A stretch of 64,000 bases of DNA from Mycolicibacterium goodii (GCF_022370755.2 NZ_CP092364.2:4898001-4962000), one strand, 5' to 3'; counted from the first letter of the stretch, positions 19,081 through 29,342 are shown. The notes: a model not told the origin generated them from the letters alone. Numbers and translations are program-made.

Positions 19081-19467
19081 TCATTGCGGCGCGGCGCCGT
19101 GGAACACCGCCTCGACGTTGTTGCCGTCGGGGTCCCGCACGAACGCGCCGAAGTAGCCCGGGTGGTACTCGGGCCACAGCCGGGGCGCATGCAGCGATTC
19201 GGCACCCGATTGCACGGCGGCGTCGTGGAACGCCTTGACCGCCTCGACATCGGACGCCTTGAACGCGACGTGGACCTCGCGGTTCGGCCCGGCCACGTTG
19301 CCCACGTCGGCATCGGCGATCCAGAAGTCCGGATGACCGTCGGCGCCGTACCCGATGGCCACGCCGAAGTCCATCTGCCGGGTGTAGCCGAGGACGCCCA
19401 GCACCTTGTCGTAGAACGCTTTCGACTGCTCGAAGTCGACACAGTTGATCCCGAAATGATCGATCAC
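19081..19467 (-). CDS. VOC/glyoxalase family protein
   Basis: A 128-residue protein with the two beta-alpha-beta-beta-beta modules of the vicinal oxygen chelate family. It begins IDHFGINCVDFEQSKAFYDKVLGVLGY and ends DPDGNNVEAVFHG, where the final Glu is a usual metal ligand, as is the first His. The substrate is unknown; members include glyoxalases, dioxygenases and antibiotic-binding proteins. The GTG at 19467 is preferred because the longer frame runs antisense through the amidohydrolase start. It is divergent from the amidohydrolase gene. Confidence 0.85.
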   Translation of the reverse strand: MIDHFGINCVDFEQSKAFYDKVLGVLGYTRQMDFGVAIGYGADGHPDFWIADADVGNVAGPNREVHVAFKASDVEAVKAFHDAAVQSGAESLHAPRLWPEYHPGYFGAFVRDPDGNNVEAVFHGAAPQ

Positions 19468-19548
19468 GGGTCGAATCCTGCCATCCGGCACCGCCGGCGT
19501 TGGCCCGTTCTCGGACTTCTGTGGCATGCCGCGTCGTACGTTGGACAA

Positions 19549-21303
19549 ATGACCTACGACTTCGATCTCGTGATCCGAGGCGGCACGATCGTCGACGGCC
19601 TCGGCGGCGAACCCCATGTCGGCGACGTCGCGGTACACGGTGGCGCCATCGCCGAGGTCGGCAGGGTGGCCGGGCGCGGCGCGCGGGAGATCGACGCCGA
19701 CGGCATGCTCGTCACGCCGGGCTTCGTCGATCTGCACACGCACTACGACGGGCAGGCGATCTGGTCGGATCGGCTCAACCCGTCGTCATCGCACGGCGTC
19801 ACCACCGCGGTCATGGGCAACTGCGGTGTCGGATTCGCCCCATGCCGGGCCGACGACCACGACGTTCTGGTCGATGTGATGGCCGGCGTGGAAGACATCC
19901 CCGGTGTGGTCATGACCGAGGGGCTGAACTGGCACTGGGAGACCTTCCCCGAGTACCTCGACGCGCTGGCCGCGCGGCGCCTCGACATCGACGTGGCCGT
20001 CTACCTGCCGCACTCGCCGCTGCGGGTGTACGTCATGGGCCAGCGCGGGGCCGACCGGGAACCGGCCACCGCCGACGATCTCGCCCGGATGCGGACGCTG
20101 GCCCGCGAGGCGATCGAGGCCGGGGCGCTCGGCTTCGCCTCGTCGCGACTGGCGACGCATCGTACCGAGGCAGGCAGGCAGATCCCGAGCTTCGAAGCGG
20201 CCTACGAGGAGATCCGTGAGATCGCGCGTGGTGTCGCCGACGGCGGCGGCGGTTTGATCCAGTTCGTGCCGGACATCCCCGCCGGCGGGTATCAGCCTGT
20301 GCTGCAACAGGTTTTCGACGCCGCCGGCGAGACCGGACTACCCGTGACGTTCAGCCTGCTGGTGCTCAACGCCGGCGAACCGCTGTGGAAGGAAGCCATG
20401 GAGATGGTCGAGAAGGCCAATGAAAAGGCCCAAGCCTCGGCGTCCACACCGGCACCGCGCGTCACCGCGCAGGTGTTCCCGCGGCCGATCGGCCTGATGA
20501 TCGGCCTCGAACTCTCGGCCAACCCGTTCGTGCTCTACCCGAGCTACCAGCAGATCGCCGGGCTGCCGCTGCCCGAGCGGGTAGCACAGATGCGCAAACC
20601 GGAAGTGCGCGAACGCATCCTGGCCGACAAAGCCGGCGGCGCCCCGGCCAATCCGCTGGTGTACCTGGCGCAGGCCTGGGATTGGATATTCCCGCTCGGG
20701 CCAGAGGCGAACTATGAACCGGATCCATCGCAGAGCATCGCCGCACGGGCCAGGGCGCGTGGTGTCACGCCGCTGGAGGAGGCCTACGATCTGCTGCTCG
20801 AAGACGACGGCCACGCGATCCTGCTGGGTGCGCTGGCGAACTTCTACGACAACTCGCTGGACACCGTCGGCAACCTCATGGGCCGCGAGGATGTGGTGCT
20901 CGGGCTCGGTGACGGGGGCGCGCATTACGGAATGATCTGCGACTCAAGCTTTCCCACGTACCTTCTGGCGTACTGGGCACGTGACCGGGCCAATGGCCGG
21001 ATGTCGGTGCCGGAGGCCGTCCGGCAGCTGACGTCGGTGCCCGCGCAGATCGCCGGGCTGGCCGACCGCGGCCGCATCGCCGTCGGCTACAAGGCGGACC
21101 TCAACGTCATCGACCACGGCGCGATGCGGCTGCACAAACCCGTCGTCACCTACGACCTGCCCGCCGGGGGTCGGCGCCTCGACCAGACCGCCGACGGCTA
21201 CGTGGCCACCGTCGTGTCCGGTCAGGTGATCGCCGAGAACGGTGTCCCCACCGCCGCGCGTCCCGGCCGGCTGGTCCGCGGCCGCCAATCCGCACCGGCT
21301 TGA
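19549..21303 (+). CDS. N-acyl-D-amino-acid deacylase-type amidohydrolase
   Basis: A 584-residue metal-dependent amidohydrolase. It starts [19 protein letters not shown], has the metal motif in [24 protein letters not shown] with a possible metal-bridging Cys, and the catalytic Asp region in [16 protein letters not shown] near the C-terminus. It then closes with [14 protein letters not shown]. This pattern matches D-aminoacylases and related uncharacterised mycobacterial hydrolases. The substrate might be an N-acyl D-amino acid but cannot be fixed. The ATG at 19549 is well placed at the first beta strand. It is followed by a small FMN-binding gene on the same strand after 43 bases. Confidence 0.88.
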   Translation: MTYDFDLVIRGGTIVDGLGGEPHVGDVAVHGGAIAEVGRVAGRGAREIDADGMLVTPGFVDLHTHYDGQAIWSDRLNPSSSHGVTTAVMGNCGVGFAPCRADDHDVLVDVMAGVEDIPGVVMTEGLNWHWETFPEYLDALAARRLDIDVAVYLPHSPLRVYVMGQRGADREPATADDLARMRTLAREAIEAGALGFASSRLATHRTEAGRQIPSFEAAYEEIREIARGVADGGGGLIQFVPDIPAGGYQPVLQQVFDAAGETGLPVTFSLLVLNAGEPLWKEAMEMVEKANEKAQASASTPAPRVTAQVFPRPIGLMIGLELSANPFVLYPSYQQIAGLPLPERVAQMRKPEVRERILADKAGGAPANPLVYLAQAWDWIFPLGPEANYEPDPSQSIAARARARGVTPLEEAYDLLLEDDGHAILLGALANFYDNSLDTVGNLMGREDVVLGLGDGGAHYGMICDSSFPTYLLAYWARDRANGRMSVPEAVRQLTSVPAQIAGLADRGRIAVGYKADLNVIDHGAMRLHKPVVTYDLPAGGRRLDQTADGYVATVVSGQVIAENGVPTAARPGRLVRGRQSAPA

Positions 21304-21346
21304 CAGGTCCGGCCCGAGGGGCGGCCGACCGCACTATCCTCGCCAC

Positions 21347-21724
21347 ATGAGCGTGAAAGTGGATCTCAAGCAGCTGGCCGACAAGCTGACGGACTACACG
21401 TTCGCCTACCTCGTCACGGTCGACGACAACTACCATGCGCACACCGTCGCGTGTGACCCCCGGCTCGTCGACGGCGTCATCGACGTGGGTCCGATCGGGG
21501 ATCGCACGCGCAGAAACCTCGCAATGCACGACAACGTGACCCTCATCTGGCCGCCGCGCAGCCCCAGCGGGTTCTCGCTGATCGTCGACGGTCACGCCGG
21601 CGCCGGTGCCACCGGCGACGATGCCCCTCAGATCACTCCGACCCGCGCGGTCCTGCACCGCAAGCGGTCCAACGGGCCCACCGCGGCGAGCATCGACGAC
21701 TGCGTGGTGTTGAGCGAGAACTAA
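21347..21724 (+). CDS. Pyridoxamine 5'-phosphate oxidase-fold (FMN/F420-binding) protein
   Basis: A 125-residue split-barrel protein of the PNPOx-like family, so abundant in mycobacteria. It shows [43 protein letters not shown] and [12 protein letters not shown]. Family members bind FMN, F420 or haem and act as reductases or cofactor binders; which one applies is unclear. It closely follows the amidohydrolase gene and may be co-transcribed with it. Its stop lies just before the first hairpin repeat of the DUF559 locus. Confidence 0.75.
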   Translation: MSVKVDLKQLADKLTDYTFAYLVTVDDNYHAHTVACDPRLVDGVIDVGPIGDRTRRNLAMHDNVTLIWPPRSPSGFSLIVDGHAGAGATGDDAPQITPTRAVLHRKRSNGPTAASIDDCVVLSEN

Positions 21725-21726
21725 CG

Positions 21727-21786
21727 CCGAACGTGGGACCTGTGCACGCTTTTCGCCCGAATTCCGTACATGAGGCCCACTCTCGG
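21727..21786. repeat. Hairpin repeat, downstream copy at DUF559 locus 2
   Basis: Begins CGAACGTGGGACC and ends GGCCCACTCTCGG, with arms forming an imperfect ~21-bp hairpin (about two thirds paired). A direct copy sits at 22645-22706, about 71% identical by hand alignment over 59 bases, sharing CGAACGTGGG and CACGCTTTTCG exactly. It lies directly after the DUF559 stop at 21788. Confidence 0.65.
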
Positions 21787-21787
21787 C

Positions 21788-22621
21788 TCAGACCGGGCAT
21801 CCCGCCATGCGCAATTTGGCGCGCACGCGCTCGACCACGACGTGCGGGCGCGACAACATCTCGGCGCTGACGCGCACCACCGCCCAGCCGGCCTCCTCGA
21901 GCAGGGCGATCCGATCGATGTCCCACGACCGCTGCCTGCGGTCCGCCCAATGCTGCACGCCGTCGTACTCAACTGCCACTTTCCACTCCGGCCATCCCAT
22001 GTCGACGCGGATGCGCAGGTCGCGGAACTCGATCTGCGTCTGCGGCGCGGGTAATCCGGCGCGGACCAGCACGAGACGCAGCCTGCTCTCCTGGGGAGAT
22101 TCGGCACCACCGTCGACCATGGGCAGCAGCGCCCGCAGACGCGCGACGCCTCGGGCGCCCGGATGCGCCTCGGCCACAGCGAGGACGTCGGCGGGCTTGA
22201 TGCCGGTGGCGTTGAGCAGGGCGTCCACCAGCGGCACCGCCACGTCGGCACGGTGCAGGCGGCCCAGGTCGAACGCCGTACGCGCCGGCGTCGTGGCATC
22301 CATCCCCGCGACCATGCACGTCTCACCTGGTGCGAGCGTCCAGGAGTGCGCGACGATGCGCGGCGGCGCGTGCCGGTCGGCCCGGATGATCTCGGCGGGT
22401 AGATCAGGGTTGAGCCATAGCGTGCCGAGCACGGCGGCCGCCGAGGTTCCGGCGAGGGGCGCCCGCGTTGCCAACCATGCCGCCTCGGCGCGGATGCGGG
22501 CCGTCACCGCCAGGTCACGGTGGATGTAGACGTCGCGGTAGAGCGCTGTGTACTTGCGCTGCAGTCCCCGCCGGGTGAGAGCACCACTGCGCACTGCCGC
22601 GCTTCCGATGAAGGGTTCCAT
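21788..22621 (-). CDS. DUF559 nuclease-fold protein with AbiEi-like N-terminal domain (locus 2)
   Basis: A 277-residue protein. The N-terminal half resembles the AbiEi antitoxin-type winged-helix region (ALTRRGLQRKYTALYRDVYIH, TTPARTAFDLGRLHRAD). The C-terminal half (about 175-275) is a DUF559/Vsr-like PD-(D/E)xK nuclease fold: ESRLRLVLVRAGLP, RIRVDMGWPEWKVAVEYDGVQHW, DIDRIALLEEAGWAVVRV. The Asp and the Glu of VEYDG are retained. A paralogue lies at 50397-51266. Both are flanked by direct hairpin repeats. Such genes are frequent and variably placed in actinobacteria, and no function is established. The ATG at 22621 is preferred. Confidence 0.75.
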   Translation of the reverse strand: MEPFIGSAAVRSGALTRRGLQRKYTALYRDVYIHRDLAVTARIRAEAAWLATRAPLAGTSAAAVLGTLWLNPDLPAEIIRADRHAPPRIVAHSWTLAPGETCMVAGMDATTPARTAFDLGRLHRADVAVPLVDALLNATGIKPADVLAVAEAHPGARGVARLRALLPMVDGGAESPQESRLRLVLVRAGLPAPQTQIEFRDLRIRVDMGWPEWKVAVEYDGVQHWADRRQRSWDIDRIALLEEAGWAVVRVSAEMLSRPHVVVERVRAKLRMAGCPV

Positions 22622-22644
22622 GCCCGCACGCTCGCCGTAACCAC

Positions 22645-22706
22645 CGACGAACGTGGGCCCCGCGCACGCTTTTCGGGCTCGACCTGTGCATGGAACCCAC
22701 GCTGGG
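22645..22706. repeat. Hairpin repeat, upstream copy at DUF559 locus 2
   Basis: Starts CGACGAACGTGGGCC and ends ACCCACGCTGGG. Its arms pair imperfectly (ACGTGGG against CCCACGC, CGCAC against GTGCA). It is the direct counterpart of 21727-21786 and lies about 24 bases upstream of the DUF559 start, so it could also form in the 5' leader. Confidence 0.65.
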
Positions 22707-22714
22707 GATAAAGC

Positions 22715-22756
22715 ACGAAAAAGCCCGGCGTGCGGAGCACACCGGGCTTTTTTCGT
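22715..22756 (-). terminator. Strong intrinsic terminator of groEL2
   Basis: ACGAAAAAGCCCGG (22715 onward) and CCGGGCTTTTTTCGT (to 22756) pair around a GC-rich loop, giving a stem followed by a T-run on the minus strand. It lies 9 bases past the groEL2 stop. It is the clearest canonical terminator in the window. Confidence 0.9.
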
Positions 22757-22764
22757 ACTGGGAC

Positions 22765-24504
<1,740 letters not shown>

Positions 24505-24531
24505 CTAGCACTCACGAATCGAGAGTGCCAA
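24505..24531. promoter_or_regulatory. CIRCE operator 1 (HrcA site)
   Basis: CTAGCACTC, 9-base spacer, GAGTGCCAA. It matches the CIRCE inverted repeat TTAGCACTC-N9-GAGTGCTAA with few changes. It lies about 115 bases upstream of the groEL2 start and is the HrcA repressor site for heat-shock control. Confidence 0.92.
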
Positions 24532-24539
24532 CTGCATTC

Positions 24540-24566
24540 TTAGCACTCGGGCATGTCGAGTGCAAG
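24540..24566. promoter_or_regulatory. CIRCE operator 2 (HrcA site)
   Basis: TTAGCACTC (24540-24548), 9-base spacer, GAGTGCAAG (24558-24566). This second CIRCE has a perfect left arm and is 35 bases from the first (centre to centre), so HrcA dimers could bind on the same or opposite faces cooperatively. Confidence 0.9.
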
Positions 24567-24596
24567 GTTGTGCGGCGCGCCCGCCGCGAAGCCCTG

Positions 24597-24660
24597 CGCC
24601 GACTTCCACACCAGGGTTGTGCCGCTGGCTCGTTTCACAACCCTGACGCAGAAGTCGGCG
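24597..24660. repeat. Long hairpin overlapping the tetR 3' end
   Basis: Left arm CGCCGACTTC...CAGGGTTGTG (24597-24621) and right arm CACAACCCTG...GAAGTCGGCG (24636-24660) pair at 20 of 25 positions around a 14-base loop. The tetR stop (24635) lies inside it. It may terminate tetR on the minus strand and insulate it from groEL2. The size resembles the DUF559 flanking hairpins. Confidence 0.65.
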
Positions 24661-25204
24661 ACATGCGCAACCCGTCGAACACCACACCGGTCACGCGCTC
24701 GGCGACATCGGCGTTGTAGCTCTGCATGGCCTGACAGCCGACGAGGATCGCCTTGACGTCGGCCACCGTGACGTCCGTACGCGCGGTGCCCGCCCGCTGT
24801 GCGGCACGCAGCAACTCGTCGAGCATCTCCATGTACTCGTCTTCGGCGTCGGGCACCACGGTCTTGACGTCGATCCCCAGGCCCGCGAGCGCGTCGACCA
24901 GCCCACGATCGGCGGCACCCCACTGCAGCACCATCAACCGCAGGTACTGAAACAGCGCCTCTCCCGGATCCGCATCAGACAGCAGCGCGCGCCCCTGGTC
25001 GACGATCTCGCGGATGCGCTCGACGACGACGGCGCGGTACAGGTCCTCCTTGGACGGGAAGTGCCGGTAAACGGTCCCCGCACCGACGCCGGCACGACGG
25101 GCGATCTCATCGATGGGCACCGAGAGCCCCTCGTCCGCGAACGCCTCATAGGCCACTTCCAGCACTTTGGCACGGTTGCGGGCCGCGTCGGCTCGCATCG
25201 ACAT
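24635..25204 (-). CDS. TetR-family transcriptional regulator
   Basis: A 189-residue repressor. The N-terminal HTH (about 8-55) reads RNRAKVLEVAYEAFADEGLSVP, IDEIARRAGVGAGTVYRHFPSKEDLYRAV. The C-terminal ligand domain ends VTGVVFDGLRMSPTSASGL. The ATG at 25204 has GAGG five bases upstream; a GTG at 25207 or ATG at 25198 are alternatives. It is divergent from an SDR gene with a promoter and a palindrome in the 112-base gap, so it most likely represses that SDR and itself. The ligand is unknown. Confidence 0.88.
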   Translation of the reverse strand: MSMRADAARNRAKVLEVAYEAFADEGLSVPIDEIARRAGVGAGTVYRHFPSKEDLYRAVVVERIREIVDQGRALLSDADPGEALFQYLRLMVLQWGAADRGLVDALAGLGIDVKTVVPDAEDEYMEMLDELLRAAQRAGTARTDVTVADVKAILVGCQAMQSYNADVAERVTGVVFDGLRMSPTSASGL

Positions 25205-25221
25205 CACCTCATCACCAAACG

Positions 25222-25265
25222 CCGTTCAGAACGGTTGACAAAGCGGGGCGCGCGTTCCGTATAGT
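25222..25265. promoter_or_regulatory. SDR promoter with overlapping TetR operator
   Basis: TTGACA (25235-25240) and TATAGT (25260-25265) give a consensus-like promoter with a 19-base spacer toward the SDR gene. CCGTTCAGAACGG (25222-25234) is a perfect 13-bp palindrome abutting the -35, a natural operator for the divergent TetR gene. Confidence 0.65.
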
Positions 25266-25316
25266 CGATTTCAACCGGAGCGCCCACTCCGGATAACCGT
25301 TCACCAGGAGTCTCCC

Positions 25317-26234
25317 ATGACCAAATGGACCACCGCCAGAATTCCCGATCAAACCGGCCGCATCGCCATCGTCACGGGCGCCAATACCGGTCTAGGCCTC
25401 GAAACCGCCAAGGCGCTCGCCGCGAAGGGCGCTCACGTGGTTCTCGCCGTCCGCAATCTCGACAAAGGCAAAGCCGCGGTCGACTGGATCATGCGCAGCG
25501 CTCCGACCGCAGACCTCGAACTCCAGCAGCTCGACCTCGGCTCGCTGGCATCCGTGCGCGCGGCGGCCGACGAGTTGAAGCGCAAGCACGACCACATCGA
25601 CCTGCTCATCAACAACGCGGGCGTCATGTGGCCGCCCAAGCAGACCACCGAGGACGGCTTCGAGCTCCAGTTCGGCACCAACCATCTGGGCCACTTCGCG
25701 CTGACCGGCCTGCTGCTCGATCGCATGCTGACGGTGCCGGGCTCGCGGGTCGTGACGGTCAGCAGCCAGGGCCACCGCATCCTCGCGGCGATCCACTTCG
25801 ACGATCTGCAGTGGGAACGCCGCTACAACCGGGTCGCCGCATACGGCCAGTCGAAGTTGGCCAACCTGCTCTTCACCTATGAATTGCAGCGCCGCCTCAC
25901 CGGTCACCAGACCACGGCTCTGGCCGCGCATCCGGGTGCGTCGAACACCGAGCTCGCTCGCTATCTGCCTGGTGCCCTGGAGCGTCTCGTAACCCCGCTG
26001 GCGCAAGACGCGTCGGCCGGGGCGCTTCCGACACTGCGCGCCGCGACCGATCCGGGCGCCCTCGGTGGGCAATACTTCGGCCCCGACGGCCTCGGCGAAA
26101 CGCGGGGCTACCCCAGGGTGGTGGCGTCCAGCGCCCAGTCGCACGACGCCGATCTGCAGCGCCGGCTGTGGGCGGTGTCCGAGGAACTCACAGGCGTGAC
26201 GTTCCCGGTCGGCGCGACGTTGCAGCAGGCCTAA
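25317..26234 (+). CDS. Short-chain dehydrogenase/reductase (retinol dehydrogenase-like), copy 1
   Basis: A 305-residue SDR. The NAD(P)-binding TGANTGLG is at 20-27, NNAG in LLINNAGVMWPPKQT, and the catalytic pair in Y176-GQS-K180. It is a close paralogue of the SDR at 38764-39687; both share KGAHVV, AVRNLDKGK/R, ELQFGTNHLG and QLWAVSEELTGV-like tails. A TetR gene and promoter sit directly upstream, suggesting inducible expression. The substrate is unknown. The start follows the AGGAG-containing leader (CACCAGGAGTCTCCCATG). Confidence 0.9.
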   Translation: MTKWTTARIPDQTGRIAIVTGANTGLGLETAKALAAKGAHVVLAVRNLDKGKAAVDWIMRSAPTADLELQQLDLGSLASVRAAADELKRKHDHIDLLINNAGVMWPPKQTTEDGFELQFGTNHLGHFALTGLLLDRMLTVPGSRVVTVSSQGHRILAAIHFDDLQWERRYNRVAAYGQSKLANLLFTYELQRRLTGHQTTALAAHPGASNTELARYLPGALERLVTPLAQDASAGALPTLRAATDPGALGGQYFGPDGLGETRGYPRVVASSAQSHDADLQRRLWAVSEELTGVTFPVGATLQQA

Positions 26235-27151
26235 TCGAGAACCCCCTCACGTTCGAGAATCGCCCGGACAGCGTCGATCTCGCTGCTCTCCAGCGGGAGC
26301 AGCGGATCGGCGCACCGCGGCGTGTCGATCACCCCGCGCAGGTGCTGTGCCGCCTTGAAGGCTCCGAGTGCACCTGCGGTGAACCCGATCCGGTTCCGAT
26401 CGGCGACGTCGATGATCGCGAAGATCCGCCGCAAGCGCTCCTGTTCGGCCGCCGCGGCCGCCCAGTCACCGGCGTCAGCGGCACGACGGATCCGGACATA
26501 TCCGTGTGGGTCCACGTTGGCCAGGCCCGGCACCGCGCCGTGCGCACCCAACTGCAGTGCGATGTCGGTCATGGTCTCCGAGCCGGTGAACACCCGCAGT
26601 CCGGTGTCAGCCGTCGCCGACAGATGGGCCCGGAACCCATCCAGGTCACCACTGGAATCCTTCAGCGCGACAACGATTCTGTCGTGTGCCAGGCGCTCCA
26701 CGACAGCCCGCGACAACGGTGAGTGCGTTGCGCTGGGGATGTCGTACGCGACCACCGGCGCGTCCACCGCGTCGGCGAGCAACCGGTAGTGCCGCACCAC
26801 CTCGTCGGCGTTCGGCGCGACGTAGAACGGCGGCGTCGCCACCACGGCGCCGGCCCCGGCTTTCACCGCAGCGCGGGCGTGGTCGATCACCCGCGCCGTT
26901 CCGGTGTCGATCACACCGGCCAGCACCGGCACCTGACCCGATGCGGTCGCCGCGGCCACGCCGATCACCTTGGCGCGCTGCGCATCCGACAGAAGCGCCA
27001 CCTCACCTGACGAGCCGCACACGAACAGCCCGTCGACGCCGCCGTCGAGCAAAAACGCGCAAAGTCGTTCGAGCGACGCGGTATCCACGTCGGCCTCGGC
27101 AGTGAGCGGCGTGGTCAGTGGTGGGATGATGCCCGTGAGCTCCACCGTCAT
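26231..27151 (-). CDS. DapA/NanA-superfamily aldolase or lyase
   Basis: A 306-residue class I aldolase of the dihydrodipicolinate synthase/N-acetylneuraminate lyase superfamily. It has FVCGSSGEVALLSDAQRAKVI (carboxylate-binding loop), VVATPPFYVAPNADEVVRHY with the Tyr, and the Schiff-base Lys in IVVALKDSSGD. It sits in an operon with a NanT-like MFS transporter and GntR regulator, so it is probably a catabolic lyase for a sugar acid, not lysine biosynthetic DapA. The ATG at 27151 overlaps the MFS stop by four bases. The long frame upstream is a shadow. Confidence 0.88.
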   Translation of the reverse strand: MTVELTGIIPPLTTPLTAEADVDTASLERLCAFLLDGGVDGLFVCGSSGEVALLSDAQRAKVIGVAAATASGQVPVLAGVIDTGTARVIDHARAAVKAGAGAVVATPPFYVAPNADEVVRHYRLLADAVDAPVVAYDIPSATHSPLSRAVVERLAHDRIVVALKDSSGDLDGFRAHLSATADTGLRVFTGSETMTDIALQLGAHGAVPGLANVDPHGYVRIRRAADAGDWAAAAAEQERLRRIFAIIDVADRNRIGFTAGALGAFKAAQHLRGVIDTPRCADPLLPLESSEIDAVRAILEREGVLD

Positions 27152-28557
27152 ACCGAAACCCCCTGTTCCTTCTCCATGCCCCGCGGGGCGAACCGTCGGG
27201 GTACGTCGAACCCGACCAGGATGGCCACCAGTGCGGTGAAGCCGAGCGTCAGGACCATCAGTGCGTTGCCCAATCCGATCGACGCCGCGATCGACGCGCC
27301 CGCGATGGGCGCGACCGCGCCGCCCAGAGCGCCGACGTTGTAACAGAATCCGAGCGCGCTCGCGCGTACGTTCACCGGAAGGTGATCGGACAGGAACTTC
27401 GGCAGCAACCCGGAGATGCCCTGGCTGGTGAACTGCAGCCCGAAGATCAGCACCCACAGCCACACGATGTGGGCACCGTCCAGGGCGAACACCGGTACGA
27501 CGAACGCCAGCGAGATCACCAAGCCGAGTACATACGTGCGGCGGGTGCCCAACCGGTCGGCAACCACACCCGAGATCACCGATCCCGCAGCGTATCCCAG
27601 CCCGGCCCACAGCAGCACGCGCGAGACCTGGGCCGGATCGAAATGCAGTTCCGTCTTGAGGTAGGTGGGCAGCAACGACTGCGTCGGCCAGGAGTACAGG
27701 AACGCGGCGAGCACGGTCACGACCAGCATCACGAACATCGGGGTGAGCGTCCCGGCGATCTGGCGTGCCAGCGCATAGAAGCATGCTGCGGCGATCGCCG
27801 CGAGCAGCCACACCCAGGGACCGGTCACGGTGCGGCTGAAGATCAGCACGAGATCGGCGATGGCGACCACGGTGATGGCGATGTTCAGTTGTCGCCGACC
27901 GCCGGTGAACAACAACTGCATCGTGGTGCGGGCGGCGACGGCGTCGCTGCTGCCGACGGTGTTCTGCCACTCCTGCGCCTCCGGCAGCGTGCGGCGCATC
28001 CACCATGCGACGAAAGCCGGAACCAGACCGATGAAGAACATCCACCGCCAGCCCAGATGCGGAACGACGACCGCGTACAGCTGGCTGGCCAACACGACAC
28101 CGACCGGGTAGGCAGACAGCAGGGCGCCGCTGGCCCGGTTACGGAATCGCTTGGGCCAGGACTCCATCGCGTACGTGACGCTGGCGGCGTACTCGCCCGC
28201 CATGCCGAGGCCGACGATCGCGCGGAAGACGAACAGCGACCAGTAACCCCACGACAGGCCGCACAGGAAACTGCCGATCGAGAAGCACAGGATGCTGATG
28301 ACCATCGCGGGTTGCCGCCCGAACCGGTCGCCGATGGCGCCGAGCAACAGTCCGCCGAACCATCGCGAGACGAAGGCCGCGCTGACCAAGGTCGACGCGG
28401 TGACCAGATCGAGGTCGAATTCGTCGGCGACCTCGGTGAGGACGAGCGTGATGAGGAGGAAGTCGAAACCATCGAGGAGGTAACCGAGCCACGCAGCGAA
28501 GAACTGTTTCCACTGTGTGGGGGTCAATGAGCCCTCATCGGCTTTTGGTGTGGCCAT
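27148..28557 (-). CDS. MFS transporter (sialate/sugar-acid symporter-like)
   Basis: A 469-residue, 12-TM major facilitator. It begins LTPTQWKQFFAAWLGYLLDGFDF and shows the loop 2-3 signature GAIGDRFGRQPAM, GLGMAGEYAASVTYAMESWP, and a late VADRLGTRRTYVL. This layout resembles the NanT/lactate (SHS) families. The adjacent aldolase and the GntR regulator suggest import of a sugar acid for breakdown. The ATG at 28557 follows an intergenic segment carrying an AGATATCAGA motif also present at the regulator start. The stop overlaps the aldolase start (ATGA). Confidence 0.85.
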   Translation of the reverse strand: MATPKADEGSLTPTQWKQFFAAWLGYLLDGFDFLLITLVLTEVADEFDLDLVTASTLVSAAFVSRWFGGLLLGAIGDRFGRQPAMVISILCFSIGSFLCGLSWGYWSLFVFRAIVGLGMAGEYAASVTYAMESWPKRFRNRASGALLSAYPVGVVLASQLYAVVVPHLGWRWMFFIGLVPAFVAWWMRRTLPEAQEWQNTVGSSDAVAARTTMQLLFTGGRRQLNIAITVVAIADLVLIFSRTVTGPWVWLLAAIAAACFYALARQIAGTLTPMFVMLVVTVLAAFLYSWPTQSLLPTYLKTELHFDPAQVSRVLLWAGLGYAAGSVISGVVADRLGTRRTYVLGLVISLAFVVPVFALDGAHIVWLWVLIFGLQFTSQGISGLLPKFLSDHLPVNVRASALGFCYNVGALGGAVAPIAGASIAASIGLGNALMVLTLGFTALVAILVGFDVPRRFAPRGMEKEQGVSV

Positions 28558-28574
28558 GGCGCCCCTGGGTTATG

Positions 28575-28584
28575 AGATATCAGA
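28575..28584. promoter_or_regulatory. Candidate GntR operator before the MFS gene
   Basis: AGATATCAGA lies 18 bases upstream of the MFS start. The exact reverse complement, TCTGATATCT, lies at 29371-29380 upstream of the regulator. Pairs like this in a locus of three genes point to a shared repressor site. Confidence 0.55.
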
Positions 28585-28655
28585 TATGTGGTGTCCAGGC
28601 GGACGCTACTCCATGGCGCAGATCACATCAAGGGGCCGGGAGCCGACGAGTCACG

Positions 28656-29342
28656 TCAGTCCGCGAGCGGACGATTCACTTCGGCGTCCAGGCTTCGTTG
28701 CAGATCCTCGAAGTGGCGGGCGACCGCATCGGTCATGGCGGCGCGGTCGCCCGACCGCAGGGCGTCGACGATCGCCGCGTGGTCTTCGGCGGTCGGGCGC
28801 CGTAGATCGAGCACGATGCGGTCCGATGCCCGCCGGAAGATGCTCCAGAACACGTCGATCAGCTGCAGGACGAACGGATTGCCGAGCGGCGCGAAGAGCG
28901 CCTGATGGAACGCCTGATCCACCTCGGCGGGCACCCGCCCGTCGACCGTACGGGCCCGCATCTGCTCGACCAGATCGTCGAGCCGGTGGAGGTCTTCGGC
29001 GGTGACCACCTTGGCGACCTCGCACACCAGCCCCTCCTCCAGCGCCCGGCGCGCCTGCAGGAGCTGGCGCAGCGGGACGTTGTCGGCCTGTAGGCCGTAC
29101 GGCAGGTGTTCGATCAGCGGTCCGAAACTGAAAGCGCCGACGAACAGGCCTCTGCCCCGCCGCACCTCGACGACGCCGTGCGCTTCGAGACGGCGCAGGG
29201 CTTCGCGTACCGAGGTCTTGCCGACATCCAGAAGGGTTGCGAGCTCGCCCTCCGGTGGAAGGGCATCGCCCGGTTTGAGGCCATGTTCGACGATGTAATC
29301 CCTGATCGCGTCGCCGACCTCGCGCGACAGCAGTGCTCTCAT
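28656..29342 (-). CDS. FadR-type GntR regulator
   Basis: A 228-residue GntR/FadR-subfamily repressor. The N-terminal winged helix (about 1-70) reads LKPGDALPPEGELATLLDVGKTSVREALRRLEAHGVVEVRRGRGLFV. The C-terminal FCD effector domain has the metal-ligand pattern DQAFHQALF and EDHAAIVDALRSGD, then AVARHFEDLQ. It is followed on the same strand by the MFS and aldolase genes and should control them in response to a sugar acid. The ATG at 29342 has GGGAGGG just before it; an ATG at 29357 is an alternative. It is divergent from the cupin gene. Confidence 0.9.
   Translation of the reverse strand: MRALLSREVGDAIRDYIVEHGLKPGDALPPEGELATLLDVGKTSVREALRRLEAHGVVEVRRGRGLFVGAFSFGPLIEHLPYGLQADNVPLRQLLQARRALEEGLVCEVAKVVTAEDLHRLDDLVEQMRARTVDGRVPAEVDQAFHQALFAPLGNPFVLQLIDVFWSIFRRASDRIVLDLRRPTAEDHAAIVDALRSGDRAAMTDAVARHFEDLQRSLDAEVNRPLAD

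Noticed and set aside
26231..28045. 604-residue fusion of the aldolase with upstream sequence
   Set aside because: The upstream part is antisense/out-of-frame reading of the MFS gene; the ATG at 27151 gives the normal aldolase length.
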